A stretch of 10,774 nucleotides of DNA from an uncultured Bacillota bacterium (GCA_937916565.1 CALFSR010000091.1:1-10774); one strand, 5' to 3'. Positions 1 through 6,333 are shown, counted from the stretch's first letter. Notes: generated by a model not told the origin, from the letters alone. Made by a program: numbers and translations.

Positions 1-73
1 TGCAGCGGGTTTCAAGCGCACCGGTTTCAGGTTGGAAACACATCCTGTAAGACTGTGAGAGGATGACGCAGAC
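1..73. other. Left-edge segment upstream of the ABC transporter gene
   Basis: All three forward frames close here, with stops at 48-50, 56-58 and 64-66, so the 3' end of an upstream gene could lie in any of them. I cannot tell which, if any, is coding. A Shine-Dalgarno-like GAGAGGA at 57-63 serves the substrate-binding protein start at 74 with 10 nt spacing. I see no convincing -35/-10 pair. If the missing ABC ATPase is encoded upstream, this segment would be the junction, but that is inference. Confidence 0.4.
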
Positions 74-1081
74 ATGACCAACACAACCCGCCGGATTTCG
101 CTGGCAGGCAGCGCCCTGGTGCTGGCGCTGGTGCTGCTCTTCTCGCTGGGCGCAGCCGCCCAGAATTTGACGCGGGTCACCATTCAGATTGACGGGGCCG
201 CGGTTCCGTATTATACGCCCCTGTACATCGCCCAGGAGCTGGGCTTCTTCGCCGAGGAAGGCCTGGATGTGGAGTTTATCTACGGCGCCGCGGCCGACAT
301 CGTGCGCAACGTCGCGGTGCAAAACGTGGAGTTCGGTTTCCCGAACGCCGACTCGGTCATCGCCGCCCGGGCCACCGGCATTCCCGTGAAAGTGGTGCAC
401 ACGACGCTGCAGCACGGGCTGGGGGCCACCATCTTCAAGGCCGACAACGGCATCAACGAGCCGCGCGACCTCAAGGGCAAGACCGTGGCCATCACCAGCT
501 ACGGCAGCCCCAACTACATCCAGCTGCAGGTGCTGCTCAAGAACGCCGGTCTCTCCCTGGACGACGTCAACCTGCGCATCGTGGGCACCGGAGCGATCGT
601 CAACGCCCTGGTGACCGACCAGGTGGACGCGATCGTCTTCTCGATGCTGCGTACCTTTGAGCTGCGCCACGCCGGCGTCGACGTGTCCGAGTGGCGGTCC
701 GACGACTTCCTGCCTTCCTTCGGCAACGTGGTCGTGACCAGCGACGCCTACGCCCAGCGCAACCCGGAGATTGTGCGGGCCTTTGTTCGCGGCCTGAACA
801 AGGGCCTGCAGTACCTGATCGACGGCAACGTGCGGGCGGCGCTGGATGTCGTCATCCCGGCCTATACGCCTAGCTATGAGGGCAGCGAAGACTACCTGAC
901 CGACGTCCTCAACCAGGTGTACGCGGGCTACCTGTGGCAGAGTGAGGACACCGCCGCCAACGGCCTTGGGTGGGGCAACCTGGACCGCTGGAACGAGTCC
1001 ATCCGGGTGCAGCGGGAATACGGCATCATTGAAGGCAGCCTGGATGCGGCCGAGTTCGTCACCAACGAGTTCCTGAACTGA
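74..1081 (+). CDS. ABC transporter substrate-binding protein, NMT1/ThiY/SsuA-like
   Basis: This 335-residue protein looks like the extracytoplasmic solute receptor of an ABC importer. An N-terminal signal peptide (RR at 6-7, hydrophobic core about 9-26, AAA|Q cleavage near residue 29) precedes a mature domain. That domain opens with the family hallmark YYTPLYIAQELGFFAEEGL (about 46-64), followed by DLKGKTVAI and a lobe ending near residue 335. This pattern is typical of NMT1/THI5-like and SsuA-like receptors for pyrimidine thiamine precursors, sulfonates, nitrate or riboflavin-type ligands. The ligand cannot be read from sequence. There is no lipobox cysteine, so the product is predicted to be a soluble periplasmic protein rather than a lipoprotein. 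The ATG is preceded by GAGAGGA 10 nt upstream. The permease gene follows after 123 nt; no ATPase gene is in the window. Confidence 0.85.
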   Translation: MTNTTRRISLAGSALVLALVLLFSLGAAAQNLTRVTIQIDGAAVPYYTPLYIAQELGFFAEEGLDVEFIYGAAADIVRNVAVQNVEFGFPNADSVIAARATGIPVKVVHTTLQHGLGATIFKADNGINEPRDLKGKTVAITSYGSPNYIQLQVLLKNAGLSLDDVNLRIVGTGAIVNALVTDQVDAIVFSMLRTFELRHAGVDVSEWRSDDFLPSFGNVVVTSDAYAQRNPEIVRAFVRGLNKGLQYLIDGNVRAALDVVIPAYTPSYEGSEDYLTDVLNQVYAGYLWQSEDTAANGLGWGNLDRWNESIRVQREYGIIEGSLDAAEFVTNEFLN

Positions 1082-1204
1082 CTTCGCTCGCAGGTTGGCG
1101 AAACCGCGGCCCTGAACGCAGGCCGTAGTATCGCAGCGGGTGGAAGCCTCGGGGCGGGCGTTCAACGGCCGCCCGAAGCGGCAAGGAGGTAGGGCAGCGA
1201 ACCC

Positions 1205-1963
1205 ATGGGCAACAGCAAAGCGGCCAGGGCCGCCATTCACGTGGGCCTGTTTGCAGCATTCGTCTCCGCCTGGCACCTGTACACGGTGATCGCGCGGGTG
1301 CCCGCCTACCTCCTTCCGTCCCCGCTGGTGGTGTGGCAGAAGTTCCTGTGGACCATCGACCGGGCTCACCTCGGGCGTCACGTCTGGGTGACGCTCGAGG
1401 AGATCCTGGTCGGGATCGCCGTGGGCACCGTCCTGGGCCTCGTGTTCGGATACATCCTGGGGAAGTGGCCGCTCGCCGAACGCATTCTATCCCCGTACAT
1501 CCTTGTCGCCCAAACGTCGCCCAAGATCTCCTTTGCACCCTTGTTCATCCTGTGGTTTGGCCTGGGGATGACGTCCAAGGTCGTGCTGGTGACCCTGGTG
1601 GTGTTCTTCCCCATCATGGTCAACGGCATCGTGGGCATGCGGTCCGTCGATCCGCGCCTGTATGAGCTGATGCACCTGCTTCAGGCCAGCCGGTGGCAGA
1701 TCTTCCGGGCCCTCGAGCTGCCCACGTCGATGGCCTCGTTCCTGGCCGGCTTGCGCATCGCCACGACCCAGTCCATGGTGGCCGCGATCATCGGCGAACT
1801 GATGGGTGCCAAGGAAGGCCTAGGCTACTTGCTCATGCTCGGCCACGAAACCTTTGACATTACCCTCGTGCTGGTGGCCGTGGCGGTCATGAGCACGCTG
1901 GGACTGGCCCTTTACCTGCTGGTGCAGCAGATCGAGCGCTCGGTGCTGCGCTGGCGGGAGTAA
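1205..1963 (+). CDS. ABC transporter permease, ThiX/SsuC type
   Basis: This 252-residue integral membrane protein carries one BPD_transp_1 domain and should form the homodimeric channel for the substrate-binding protein just upstream. Hydrophobic segments lie near 12-30, 64-86, 95-120, 123-145, 176-200 and 217-240. Family landmarks are SPKISFAPLFILWFGLG (about 105-121) and the cytoplasmic EAA coupling loop at about 153-186 (ELMHLLQASRWQIFRALELP), which docks the ATPase. The length is normal for SsuC/ThiX-type permeases. The ATG follows a perfect AAGGAGGT at 1183-1190, although the 14-nt spacing is long. An in-frame stop at 1190-1192 excludes any upstream start. No ATPase gene follows: a terminator comes next, so the ATPase must lie elsewhere, perhaps left of the window. 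Specificity is unknown. Confidence 0.88.
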   Translation: MGNSKAARAAIHVGLFAAFVSAWHLYTVIARVPAYLLPSPLVVWQKFLWTIDRAHLGRHVWVTLEEILVGIAVGTVLGLVFGYILGKWPLAERILSPYILVAQTSPKISFAPLFILWFGLGMTSKVVLVTLVVFFPIMVNGIVGMRSVDPRLYELMHLLQASRWQIFRALELPTSMASFLAGLRIATTQSMVAAIIGELMGAKEGLGYLLMLGHETFDITLVLVAVAVMSTLGLALYLLVQQIERSVLRWRE

Positions 1964-2001
1964 GCCCCACGGCCGCCGGCGGCGGAGCACGCCGGTCGGC
2001 C

Positions 2002-2051
2002 CGGTGGCGGCTTTGCAGCCCATCGTCCCGATGGGGCCGTGCCGTTTTTTT
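2002..2051 (+). terminator. Rho-independent terminator after the ABC permease
   Basis: A perfect 7-bp stem (2019-2025 with 2029-2035, loop TCC) is extended by outer GC pairs: 2008-2011 with 2036-2039, and 2002-2004 with 2042-2044. A run of seven T follows at 2045-2051. It lies 38 nt after the permease stop and just before the promoter of the methionine unit, so it should insulate the two transcription units. Confidence 0.8.
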
Positions 2052-2063
2052 ACCCGGAACCCA

Positions 2064-2093
2064 TTGACAGGGACTTGCACCCGTTGCTATCAT
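2064..2093 (+). promoter_or_regulatory. Housekeeping-sigma promoter for the methionine operon
   Basis: A consensus TTGACA (-35) at 2064-2069 and a TATCAT (-10) at 2088-2093 are separated by 18 nt. Transcription should start near 2099-2101, about 67 nt before the SAM-I aptamer. The position directly after a strong terminator and upstream of a riboswitch makes this the best promoter in the window. Confidence 0.75.
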
Positions 2094-2166
2094 GGGCTAA
2101 ACGCCAGCCGGATTCCGGTCCGGCCGTGGCAGCAAGAGCCGTATAACCGAATAGCGAAAGCCTCAA

Positions 2167-2279
2167 CTCTTATCAAGAGCGGCGGAGGGACTGGCCCGAT
2201 GAAGCCCGGCAACCGGCAGCTCATTTGCTGCAGTGGTGCCAATTCCTGCAGGACCCAGGCGGGTTCTGAGAGATGAGAG
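2167..2279 (+). ncRNA. SAM-I riboswitch (S-box) aptamer
   Basis: The highly conserved S-box core is present: TATCAAGAG at 2171-2179, GGAGGGACTGGCCCGATGAA from 2184, CCCGGCAACC to 2214, GGTGCCAATTCCTGCA at 2235-2250 and TGAGAGATGAGAG at 2267-2279. Helix P1 can be drawn explicitly: CTCTTATC at 2167-2174 pairs with GATGAGAG at 2272-2279. This family binds S-adenosylmethionine and turns off methionine and sulfur genes when SAM is plentiful. Its target is metY and, if cotranscribed, metX. The 3' strand of P1 (2275-2280) can instead pair with 2311-2316, the 5' arm of the following terminator, which supplies the antiterminator. Confidence 0.97.
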
Positions 2280-2309
2280 GGGAGTGCGGGACGTTTGTAT
2301 GTGCGTTGC

Positions 2310-2334
2310 GCCTCTCCTCCGGAGAGGCTTTTTT
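2310..2334 (+). terminator. Riboswitch-controlled terminator (expression platform)
   Basis: A perfect 8-bp stem, GCCTCTCC (2310-2317) with GGAGAGGC (2321-2328), is closed by a TCC loop and followed by six T at 2329-2334. It begins 30 nt after the SAM-I aptamer. CCTCTC at 2311-2316 is complementary to GAGAGG at 2275-2280 in the P1 3' strand, so P1 formation with SAM bound frees the terminator, while the SAM-free state favours the antiterminator. Confidence 0.93.
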
Positions 2335-2531
2335 GATGCCCCGGGGACCTTGGCCGCGGCGGAAACCGGGGACGGCGCTGCCTGGGCCCGGGCAGGCCCG
2401 GCAAGCCGGCTGCCGCAGCGTAGACCGGCACCGGGCACTCCCGGCTGCGCAAGACCTAACCAGCAACACACCAGCACGCCTGCGGCGAACACGGCAGCGC
2501 CGCCGGCAGCAAAGGCCGAGGAGGTTTCACG
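2335..2531 (+). other. Long 5' leader between riboswitch terminator and metY
   Basis: About 197 nt separate the T-tract of the riboswitch terminator from the metY start. I find no convincing small gene: the open frames here lack a good ribosome site and run into metY in another frame. The segment has GC-rich inverted repeats, for example GCCTG with CAGGC around 2380-2399, without a T-run. It ends in a strong GAGGAGGT at 2518-2525, 6 nt before the ATG. Its function beyond an untranslated leader is unknown. Confidence 0.6.
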
Positions 2532-3830
2532 ATGTCCAACGATCAAGCCTACCGGTTTGAGACCCTGGCCGTGCACGCCGGCCAGCAGCCTGACCCCACG
2601 ACGGGTTCCCGGGCGGTTCCCATCTACCAGACGACGTCCTACGTCTTCCGGGATGCGGACCACGCCGCCAACCTGTTTGCCCTCAAGGAGTTCGGCAACA
2701 TCTACACCCGCATCATGAACCCGACCACCGACGTCCTTGAGCAGCGGGTCGCCGCGCTCGAAGGCGGCGTCGGGGCGCTGGCCCTCGCGGCCGGCCAGAC
2801 CGCGGAAACCTTTGCCATCCTGAACATCGCCCAGGCGGGCGACGAGATCGTCTCGGCCACCAGCCTCTACGGCGGAACGTGGAACCTCTTTGCCCACACC
2901 CTGCCCAAGCTGGGCATCAAGGTCCACTTCGTCGACCCCGAGGACCCGGAGAACTTCCGCAAGGCCATCACGCCCAAGACAAAGGCGCTGTACGCCGAGA
3001 TCATCGGCAACCCCAAGGGCGACGTGCTCGACGTCGAAGCGGTGGCCAACATCGCCCACGAGGCGGGCATCCCTCTCATCGTGGACAACACCTTTGCCAC
3101 GCCGTACCTGTGCCGGCCGTTTGACTGGGGCGCGGACATCGTCATCCACTCGGCCACCAAGTTCATCGGCGGCCACGGCAACTCCATCGGCGGCATCATC
3201 GTCGACAGCGGGAAGTTCAACTGGGCCAACGGCAAGTTCCCCGGGCTGACCGAGCCGGATCCGAGCTACCACGGCATCCGCTACGTGGAAGCCTTTGGTC
3301 CCCTGGCCTACATCATCAAGGCCCGCGTCCAGCTCCTGCGGGACCTGGGCGGCTGCCTGTCGCCCTTCAACTCCTTCCTGTTCCTGCAGGGCCTGGAGAC
3401 GCTGCACCTGCGGATGGAGCGCCACGTGGAAAACGCCCTGGAGATCGCCCGCTGGCTGCAGGAGCACCCGCTGGTTTCCTGGGTGAACTACCCCGGCCTG
3501 CCCGGGCACCCGTCCTACGAAAAGGCGCAGAAGTACCTGCCCAAGGGCCCCGGGAGCATCTTTACCTTCGGCATCAAGGGCGGCCTCGAAGCCGGGCGGC
3601 GCTTCATCAACAGCGTGAAGCTGTTCTCCCTGCTGGCCAACGTCGGCGACGCGAAGTCGCTGGTCATCCACCCGGCCAGCACCACGCACCAGCAGCTGAC
3701 GCCCGAGGAGCAGCTGGCCGCCGGCGTGACGCCGGACCTCATCCGGCTTTCCATCGGCATCGAAAACGTGGAGGACCTCAAGGCCGACCTGGACCAGGCC
3801 TTGCGGGCCGCCGTCCGGGAAGCAGCCTGA
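2532..3830 (+). CDS. metY: O-acetylhomoserine sulfhydrylase (O-acetylhomoserine aminocarboxypropyltransferase)
   Basis: This cytoplasmic PLP enzyme should convert O-acetyl-L-homoserine plus sulfide to L-homocysteine and acetate, the direct sulfhydrylation route to methionine. The 432-residue length fits MetY (about 430) rather than the shorter MetB/MetC/MetZ (about 380-400). Cys/Met-metabolism PLP family hallmarks are visible: HAGQQPDPTTGSRAVPIYQT at about 15-34, YTRIMNPT at 58-65 (phosphate-binding Tyr/Arg from the neighbouring subunit), VDNTFATPYL at 184-193 (pyridine-binding Asp185) and SATKFIGGHG with Schiff-base Lys210. The C-terminal half has the family's SLLANVGDAKSLVIHPASTTH sequence. 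The ATG follows GAGGAGGT by 6 nt. The SAM-I riboswitch upstream and metX downstream agree with the assignment. Sulfide, thiosulfate or methanethiol as the real sulfur donor cannot be distinguished. Confidence 0.95.
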   Translation: MSNDQAYRFETLAVHAGQQPDPTTGSRAVPIYQTTSYVFRDADHAANLFALKEFGNIYTRIMNPTTDVLEQRVAALEGGVGALALAAGQTAETFAILNIAQAGDEIVSATSLYGGTWNLFAHTLPKLGIKVHFVDPEDPENFRKAITPKTKALYAEIIGNPKGDVLDVEAVANIAHEAGIPLIVDNTFATPYLCRPFDWGADIVIHSATKFIGGHGNSIGGIIVDSGKFNWANGKFPGLTEPDPSYHGIRYVEAFGPLAYIIKARVQLLRDLGGCLSPFNSFLFLQGLETLHLRMERHVENALEIARWLQEHPLVSWVNYPGLPGHPSYEKAQKYLPKGPGSIFTFGIKGGLEAGRRFINSVKLFSLLANVGDAKSLVIHPASTTHQQLTPEEQLAAGVTPDLIRLSIGIENVEDLKADLDQALRAAVREAA

Positions 3831-3840
3831 GCGCGTGACG

Positions 3841-4046
3841 CACTTGGGCTCTGGCCTACGTGGGTTCTGGCCTGCTTGAGCTCGGGCCCGCTTGAGCTCG
3901 GGCCTGCTTGAGCTCGGGCCCGCTTGAGCTCGGGCCCGCTTGAGCTCGGGCCTGCCTGAGCTCGGGCCTGCCTGAGCTCTGGGTACTTGATCGCTGGCCT
4001 GCTTGAGCTTTGGCACGCTCGAGCTCCGACACTTGAGCTTTGGTAC
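3841..4046. repeat. 16-bp tandem repeat array between metY and metX
   Basis: About thirteen head-to-tail units of a 16-bp repeat fill almost the whole metY-metX spacer. The consensus is YGCTTGAGCTCGGGCC. Units at 3873-3888, 3889-3904, 3905-3920, 3921-3936, 3937-3952 and 3953-3968 are nearly identical; those at both ends (3841-3872 and 3969-4046) are degenerate, and two are shortened to 15 bp. Each good unit holds the palindrome GAGCTC, and C-type junctions create CGGGCCCG, so the RNA or single strand can fold in many registers. The unit length is not a multiple of three, so it is not an in-frame peptide repeat. No spacer-repeat alternation is seen, so it is not CRISPR. The decay towards the edges suggests recent amplification in the centre. 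Function unknown. Confidence 0.93.
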
Positions 4047-4068
4047 AAGGGAAAGGGGGGTGAGGACA

Positions 4069-5352
4069 GTGACCGCACCGACCGTCACGGCCCGCACGGA
4101 AGCAACCGTCGGCACGGAGGCCGCATCCAGCGGGAGGGCGGCATCAAGCCTGCCGGGGGCGCCGGGCGCGAAGGCGGCATCAGTTGCCACCGAGGCGCCG
4201 AGCCCGAAAGGTCCGGCCAGCGCCTTTGACAAGCTCAAGGTCCGGCCGTGGACCCGCTACTTCACCTTCGCGGACGACGAACCGTTTGTGCTTGAAAGCG
4301 GCGCCACCTTTGGGCCCATCACCATCGCATACGAGACGTACGGCCGGCTGTCGCCGGCGCGGGACAACGCGATCCTCATCACCCACGCCCTCACGGGGGA
4401 CGCCCACTGCGCGAGCCACGGGCCGCATGATCCCGAGGAGGGTTGGTGGGAAGACCTGGTCGGCCCCGGCCGGGTGTTTGACACCGACCGCTACTTTGTC
4501 ATCTGCTCCAACGTCCTGGGCGGGTGCCAGGGCAGCACCGGGCCGGCGTCCATCGATCCGCGCACGGGCCGCCCCTACGGGGCCCGGTTTCCCGTCGTCA
4601 CCATCGGCGACATGGTGCGCTGCCAGGCGCGGCTTTTGGACCACCTCGGCATCGAGCGGATCCTGGCCGTCGCGGGCGGCTCCATGGGCGGCATGCAGGT
4701 CCTGGAATGGGCCGTACAGTTCCCGGAGCGGGTGCGGTGCGCCATCCCCATCGCGGCGCCCGCCCGCTCCTATCCGCAAGCCATCGCCTACAACGAAGTC
4801 GGCCGCCAGGCCATCATGAACGACCCCGCCTGGCTAGGCGGCGACTACTACGGCACCCCGGGCCCCGTCCGGGGGCTGGCGGTCGCCCGGATGCTCGGTA
4901 TGATCACCTACCAGAGCGACCCGTCCATGACGCACAAGTTCGGGCGGCAGCTCGTGAATGCCCGGGTTGACGATCCGTTCTCGCTGGACATGACGTTCCA
5001 GGTGGAAAGCTACCTGCACTACCAGGGCAAGAAGCTCGTCAACCGCTTCGACGCCAACAGCTACCTGTATCTCACCCGGGCGCTGGACCTCTTTGACCTG
5101 GCCCGCACCTATGGATCCTTGGAGGAAGCGCTGGGGCGGGTGCAGTGCCCGGTGCTGATCGTGGGCGTCACGTCGGACATCCTGTACCCGGTTTACCAGC
5201 AAAAGGAGATCGTCGACGCCTTGCACCGGCTGGGGAAAGACGTCGAATACGCGGAAATCGACAGCCCCCACGGGCACGACGGCTTTCTCATCGACTTTCC
5301 CAAGATGGAGCCGATCTTGCGGAAGTTCCTCGAGGGCGTGGCCCGGCGCTGA
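4069..5352 (+). CDS. metX: Homoserine O-acetyltransferase
   Basis: This alpha/beta-hydrolase-fold enzyme should transfer the acetyl group of acetyl-CoA to L-homoserine, making the substrate of the MetY encoded upstream. Landmarks, numbered from the GTG at 4069, are HALTGDAH at 106-113, GGCQGSTGP at 151-159, and the nucleophile elbow GGSMGG with Ser205. Asp370 in TSDILYP and His403 in SPHGHDGF complete the catalytic triad. I chose GTG 4069 because AAGGGGGGT at 4053-4061 lies 7 nt upstream. A TTG at 4003 is also in frame, but it would translate the tail of the tandem repeat. Even so, about 55 residues rich in Ala, Thr, Ser and Pro precede the conserved domain, making the protein (427 residues) longer than the usual 370-390. 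Succinyl rather than acetyl specificity cannot be fully excluded, although the MetY partner argues for acetyl. Confidence 0.94.
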   Translation: MTAPTVTARTEATVGTEAASSGRAASSLPGAPGAKAASVATEAPSPKGPASAFDKLKVRPWTRYFTFADDEPFVLESGATFGPITIAYETYGRLSPARDNAILITHALTGDAHCASHGPHDPEEGWWEDLVGPGRVFDTDRYFVICSNVLGGCQGSTGPASIDPRTGRPYGARFPVVTIGDMVRCQARLLDHLGIERILAVAGGSMGGMQVLEWAVQFPERVRCAIPIAAPARSYPQAIAYNEVGRQAIMNDPAWLGGDYYGTPGPVRGLAVARMLGMITYQSDPSMTHKFGRQLVNARVDDPFSLDMTFQVESYLHYQGKKLVNRFDANSYLYLTRALDLFDLARTYGSLEEALGRVQCPVLIVGVTSDILYPVYQQKEIVDALHRLGKDVEYAEIDSPHGHDGFLIDFPKMEPILRKFLEGVARR

Positions 5353-5547
5353 CCGGCGTCCCACGGCGCGACACTCACGCCGCCGCAAACGCCTGCCCTA
5401 GAGCGTCCTCACCCCGCAAGGGCGGCACGCCCCGCAAGACCTGCTTGCCCTGCACGAGGCGCCCGCTCCAAGCCGGCCCTGCAGGCAGGAAACGCTGCCC
5501 GGCCGGCAGCGCCTCCCCCGCACGAAGTGCTCGCACGCAAGAACAGT
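5353..5547. other. Convergent intergenic spacer after metX
   Basis: No gene with a plausible start or ribosome site is seen here. CCCCGCAAG occurs twice (around 5412 and 5434), and a GC-rich hairpin CGCTGCC/GGCAGCG (5493-5499 with 5505-5511) lacks a T-run. Otherwise I see nothing. Confidence 0.5.
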
Positions 5548-5569
5548 AGGAGGGCCGCCCGGCCCTCCT
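5548..5569. terminator. Convergent hairpin, probable terminator for metX and the minus-strand genes
   Basis: A perfect 9-bp stem, AGGAGGGCC (5548-5556) with GGCCCTCCT (5561-5569), encloses a 4-nt loop. It stands between the end of metX and the end of the minus-strand small gene, where a bidirectional terminator is expected. The T-tracts are poor: GCGGGTTTA follows on the plus strand, and ACTGTTCTTG on the minus strand. Termination efficiency is therefore uncertain. Confidence 0.55.
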
Positions 5570-5623
5570 GCGGGTTTACCGTGCCCCAGCCGTACGCTCC
5601 CCGGGGCCTGCGCGCGCCGTGCC

Positions 5624-5836
5624 TTAGCCTTCCTTGCCGCCGTAGTGCTTGGTGATGTGCTCCACCGAGTCGCCGTCGATGATGTACTCGGCCTTGGGCG
5701 TCTTGACGACGATGAGGCGGTTGGCGGTGTCGAAGGTCGTGTCGCCGCGGTGAATCTCAAACGTAGCGCCGCCCGACGTGGTGATAAGGATCTCGCCCCA
5801 CTCTTGCAGTTGCTGCTGAACCAGCTCCATCTTCAT
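5624..5836 (-). CDS. Small protein of unknown function, 70 residues
   Basis: I do not recognise this family. The start at 5836 is decided by a perfect AGGAGGTG (5851-5844 on the minus strand) 7 nt upstream. The open frame continues further upstream but without such a site. The product begins MKMELVQQQLQEWGEI, which suggests a short amphipathic helix. Alternating hydrophobic strands follow (ILITTS, ATFEIHRG, LIVVKT, EYIIDGD) before a His/Lys-rich end, TKHYGGKEG. There is no signal peptide, membrane segment or cysteine, so a small cytoplasmic beta-rich domain is likely. It lies 158 nt downstream of the PII-like gene on the same strand, so it could be at the tail of that operon or have its own promoter. 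Coding is supported by the ribosome site, codon use and placement before a terminator-like hairpin. Confidence 0.75.
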   Translation of the reverse strand: MKMELVQQQLQEWGEILITTSGGATFEIHRGDTTFDTANRLIVVKTPKAEYIIDGDSVEHITKHYGGKEG

Positions 5837-5994
5837 GACGCAGCACCTCCTGTCGGCCCTTGGGGTTTGGCCTGTGACGTACTTCGCCCCCCGGCGCAGG
5901 CTTCCCTGGTCAGAATGTCCCAAAAAGCCTGGCGGCATGTCACCGGCCCGGTGGCAGCCTCACGGGCCGTCGAACACCGGCGCCCTTCGGCCCG

Positions 5995-6333
5995 CTAGCT
6001 CTTGAACATCCCCGATATCCGGTGCGACAGGCCGACGACGCGCTTGGCCGGCAGGACAAACCCGATGCCGTGGCCCGGTTTCTCGAGGTCGACCGCCTCG
6101 TCGATGGCCTTGAGGATGCCGTCGGTCCGCTCCTCGGGCACGAGGAGCAGGACGACGTCCTTCTCCGGCTCGATGGGGATGTTGAAGATCTTCTTTTGCT
6201 CGTGAATCCCCGACCCGCGGCCGTGCAGGATGGTGGCCCCTTCCCCGCCGGCGCGGCGCGCAGCGTCCAACACGTCCCCCGCGTTGCCCGCGTCCACGAT
6301 GATCACGATGAGGTCGAACTGCCCGTCGACCAC
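5995..6333 (-). CDS. Divergent PII-like signal-transduction protein
   Basis: This 112-residue protein has the size and ferredoxin-like layout of the PII (GlnB/GlnK) superfamily. It has an opening beta strand (FDLIVIIVDAG), helix (NAGDVLDAARRAG) and strand-to-T-loop region GATILHGRGSG (32-42). These are followed by KDVVLLLVPEERTDGILKAIDEAV and a B-loop-like PGHGIGFVLP (86-95). It departs from classical GlnB: the T-loop region (about 37-57) has no tyrosine to uridylylate, and the B-loop reads PGHGIGF instead of the GDGKIF-type motif. Control by classical uridylylation is therefore unlikely, and ligand binding is open. The GTG start has AAGGAG (6350-6345) 11 nt upstream and overlaps the end of the preceding DUF1538 gene by 31 nt, so translation is probably coupled. 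By analogy with GlnK-AmtB it probably regulates those membrane proteins; this is inference. Confidence 0.82.
   Translation of the reverse strand: MVDGQFDLIVIIVDAGNAGDVLDAARRAGGEGATILHGRGSGIHEQKKIFNIPIEPEKDVVLLLVPEERTDGILKAIDEAVDLEKPGHGIGFVLPAKRVVGLSHRISGMFKS

Noticed and set aside
1155..1175. Hairpin between the ABC receptor and permease genes as a terminator
   Set aside because: CGGGCG/CGCCCG gives only 6 bp with a 9-nt loop and no T-run; it may tune read-through but cannot be called a terminator.
3841..4046. CRISPR array
   Set aside because: The 16-bp units are contiguous with no unique spacers, and no cas genes are near.
2163..4238. A 691-codon open frame on the minus strand covering the riboswitch, all of metY and the repeat array
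   Set aside because: It is antisense to a confidently identified PLP enzyme and a riboswitch, translates to low-complexity Ala/Gly/Val/Arg-rich sequence and has no family motif. High GC at codon third positions removes stops on the opposite strand.
3515..4238. Repeat-encoded protein on the minus strand (SSRPELKRARAQAG-type units)
   Set aside because: The 16-bp unit is not a multiple of three, so the frame cycles through three different peptides; there is no ribosome site, and it overlaps metY antisense.
5921..5994. Minus-strand terminator after the PII-like gene
   Set aside because: A five-T stretch (AAAAA at 5922-5926 on the plus strand) exists, but the stem directly before it is only GCC/GGC; a better 7-bp stem lies too far away.
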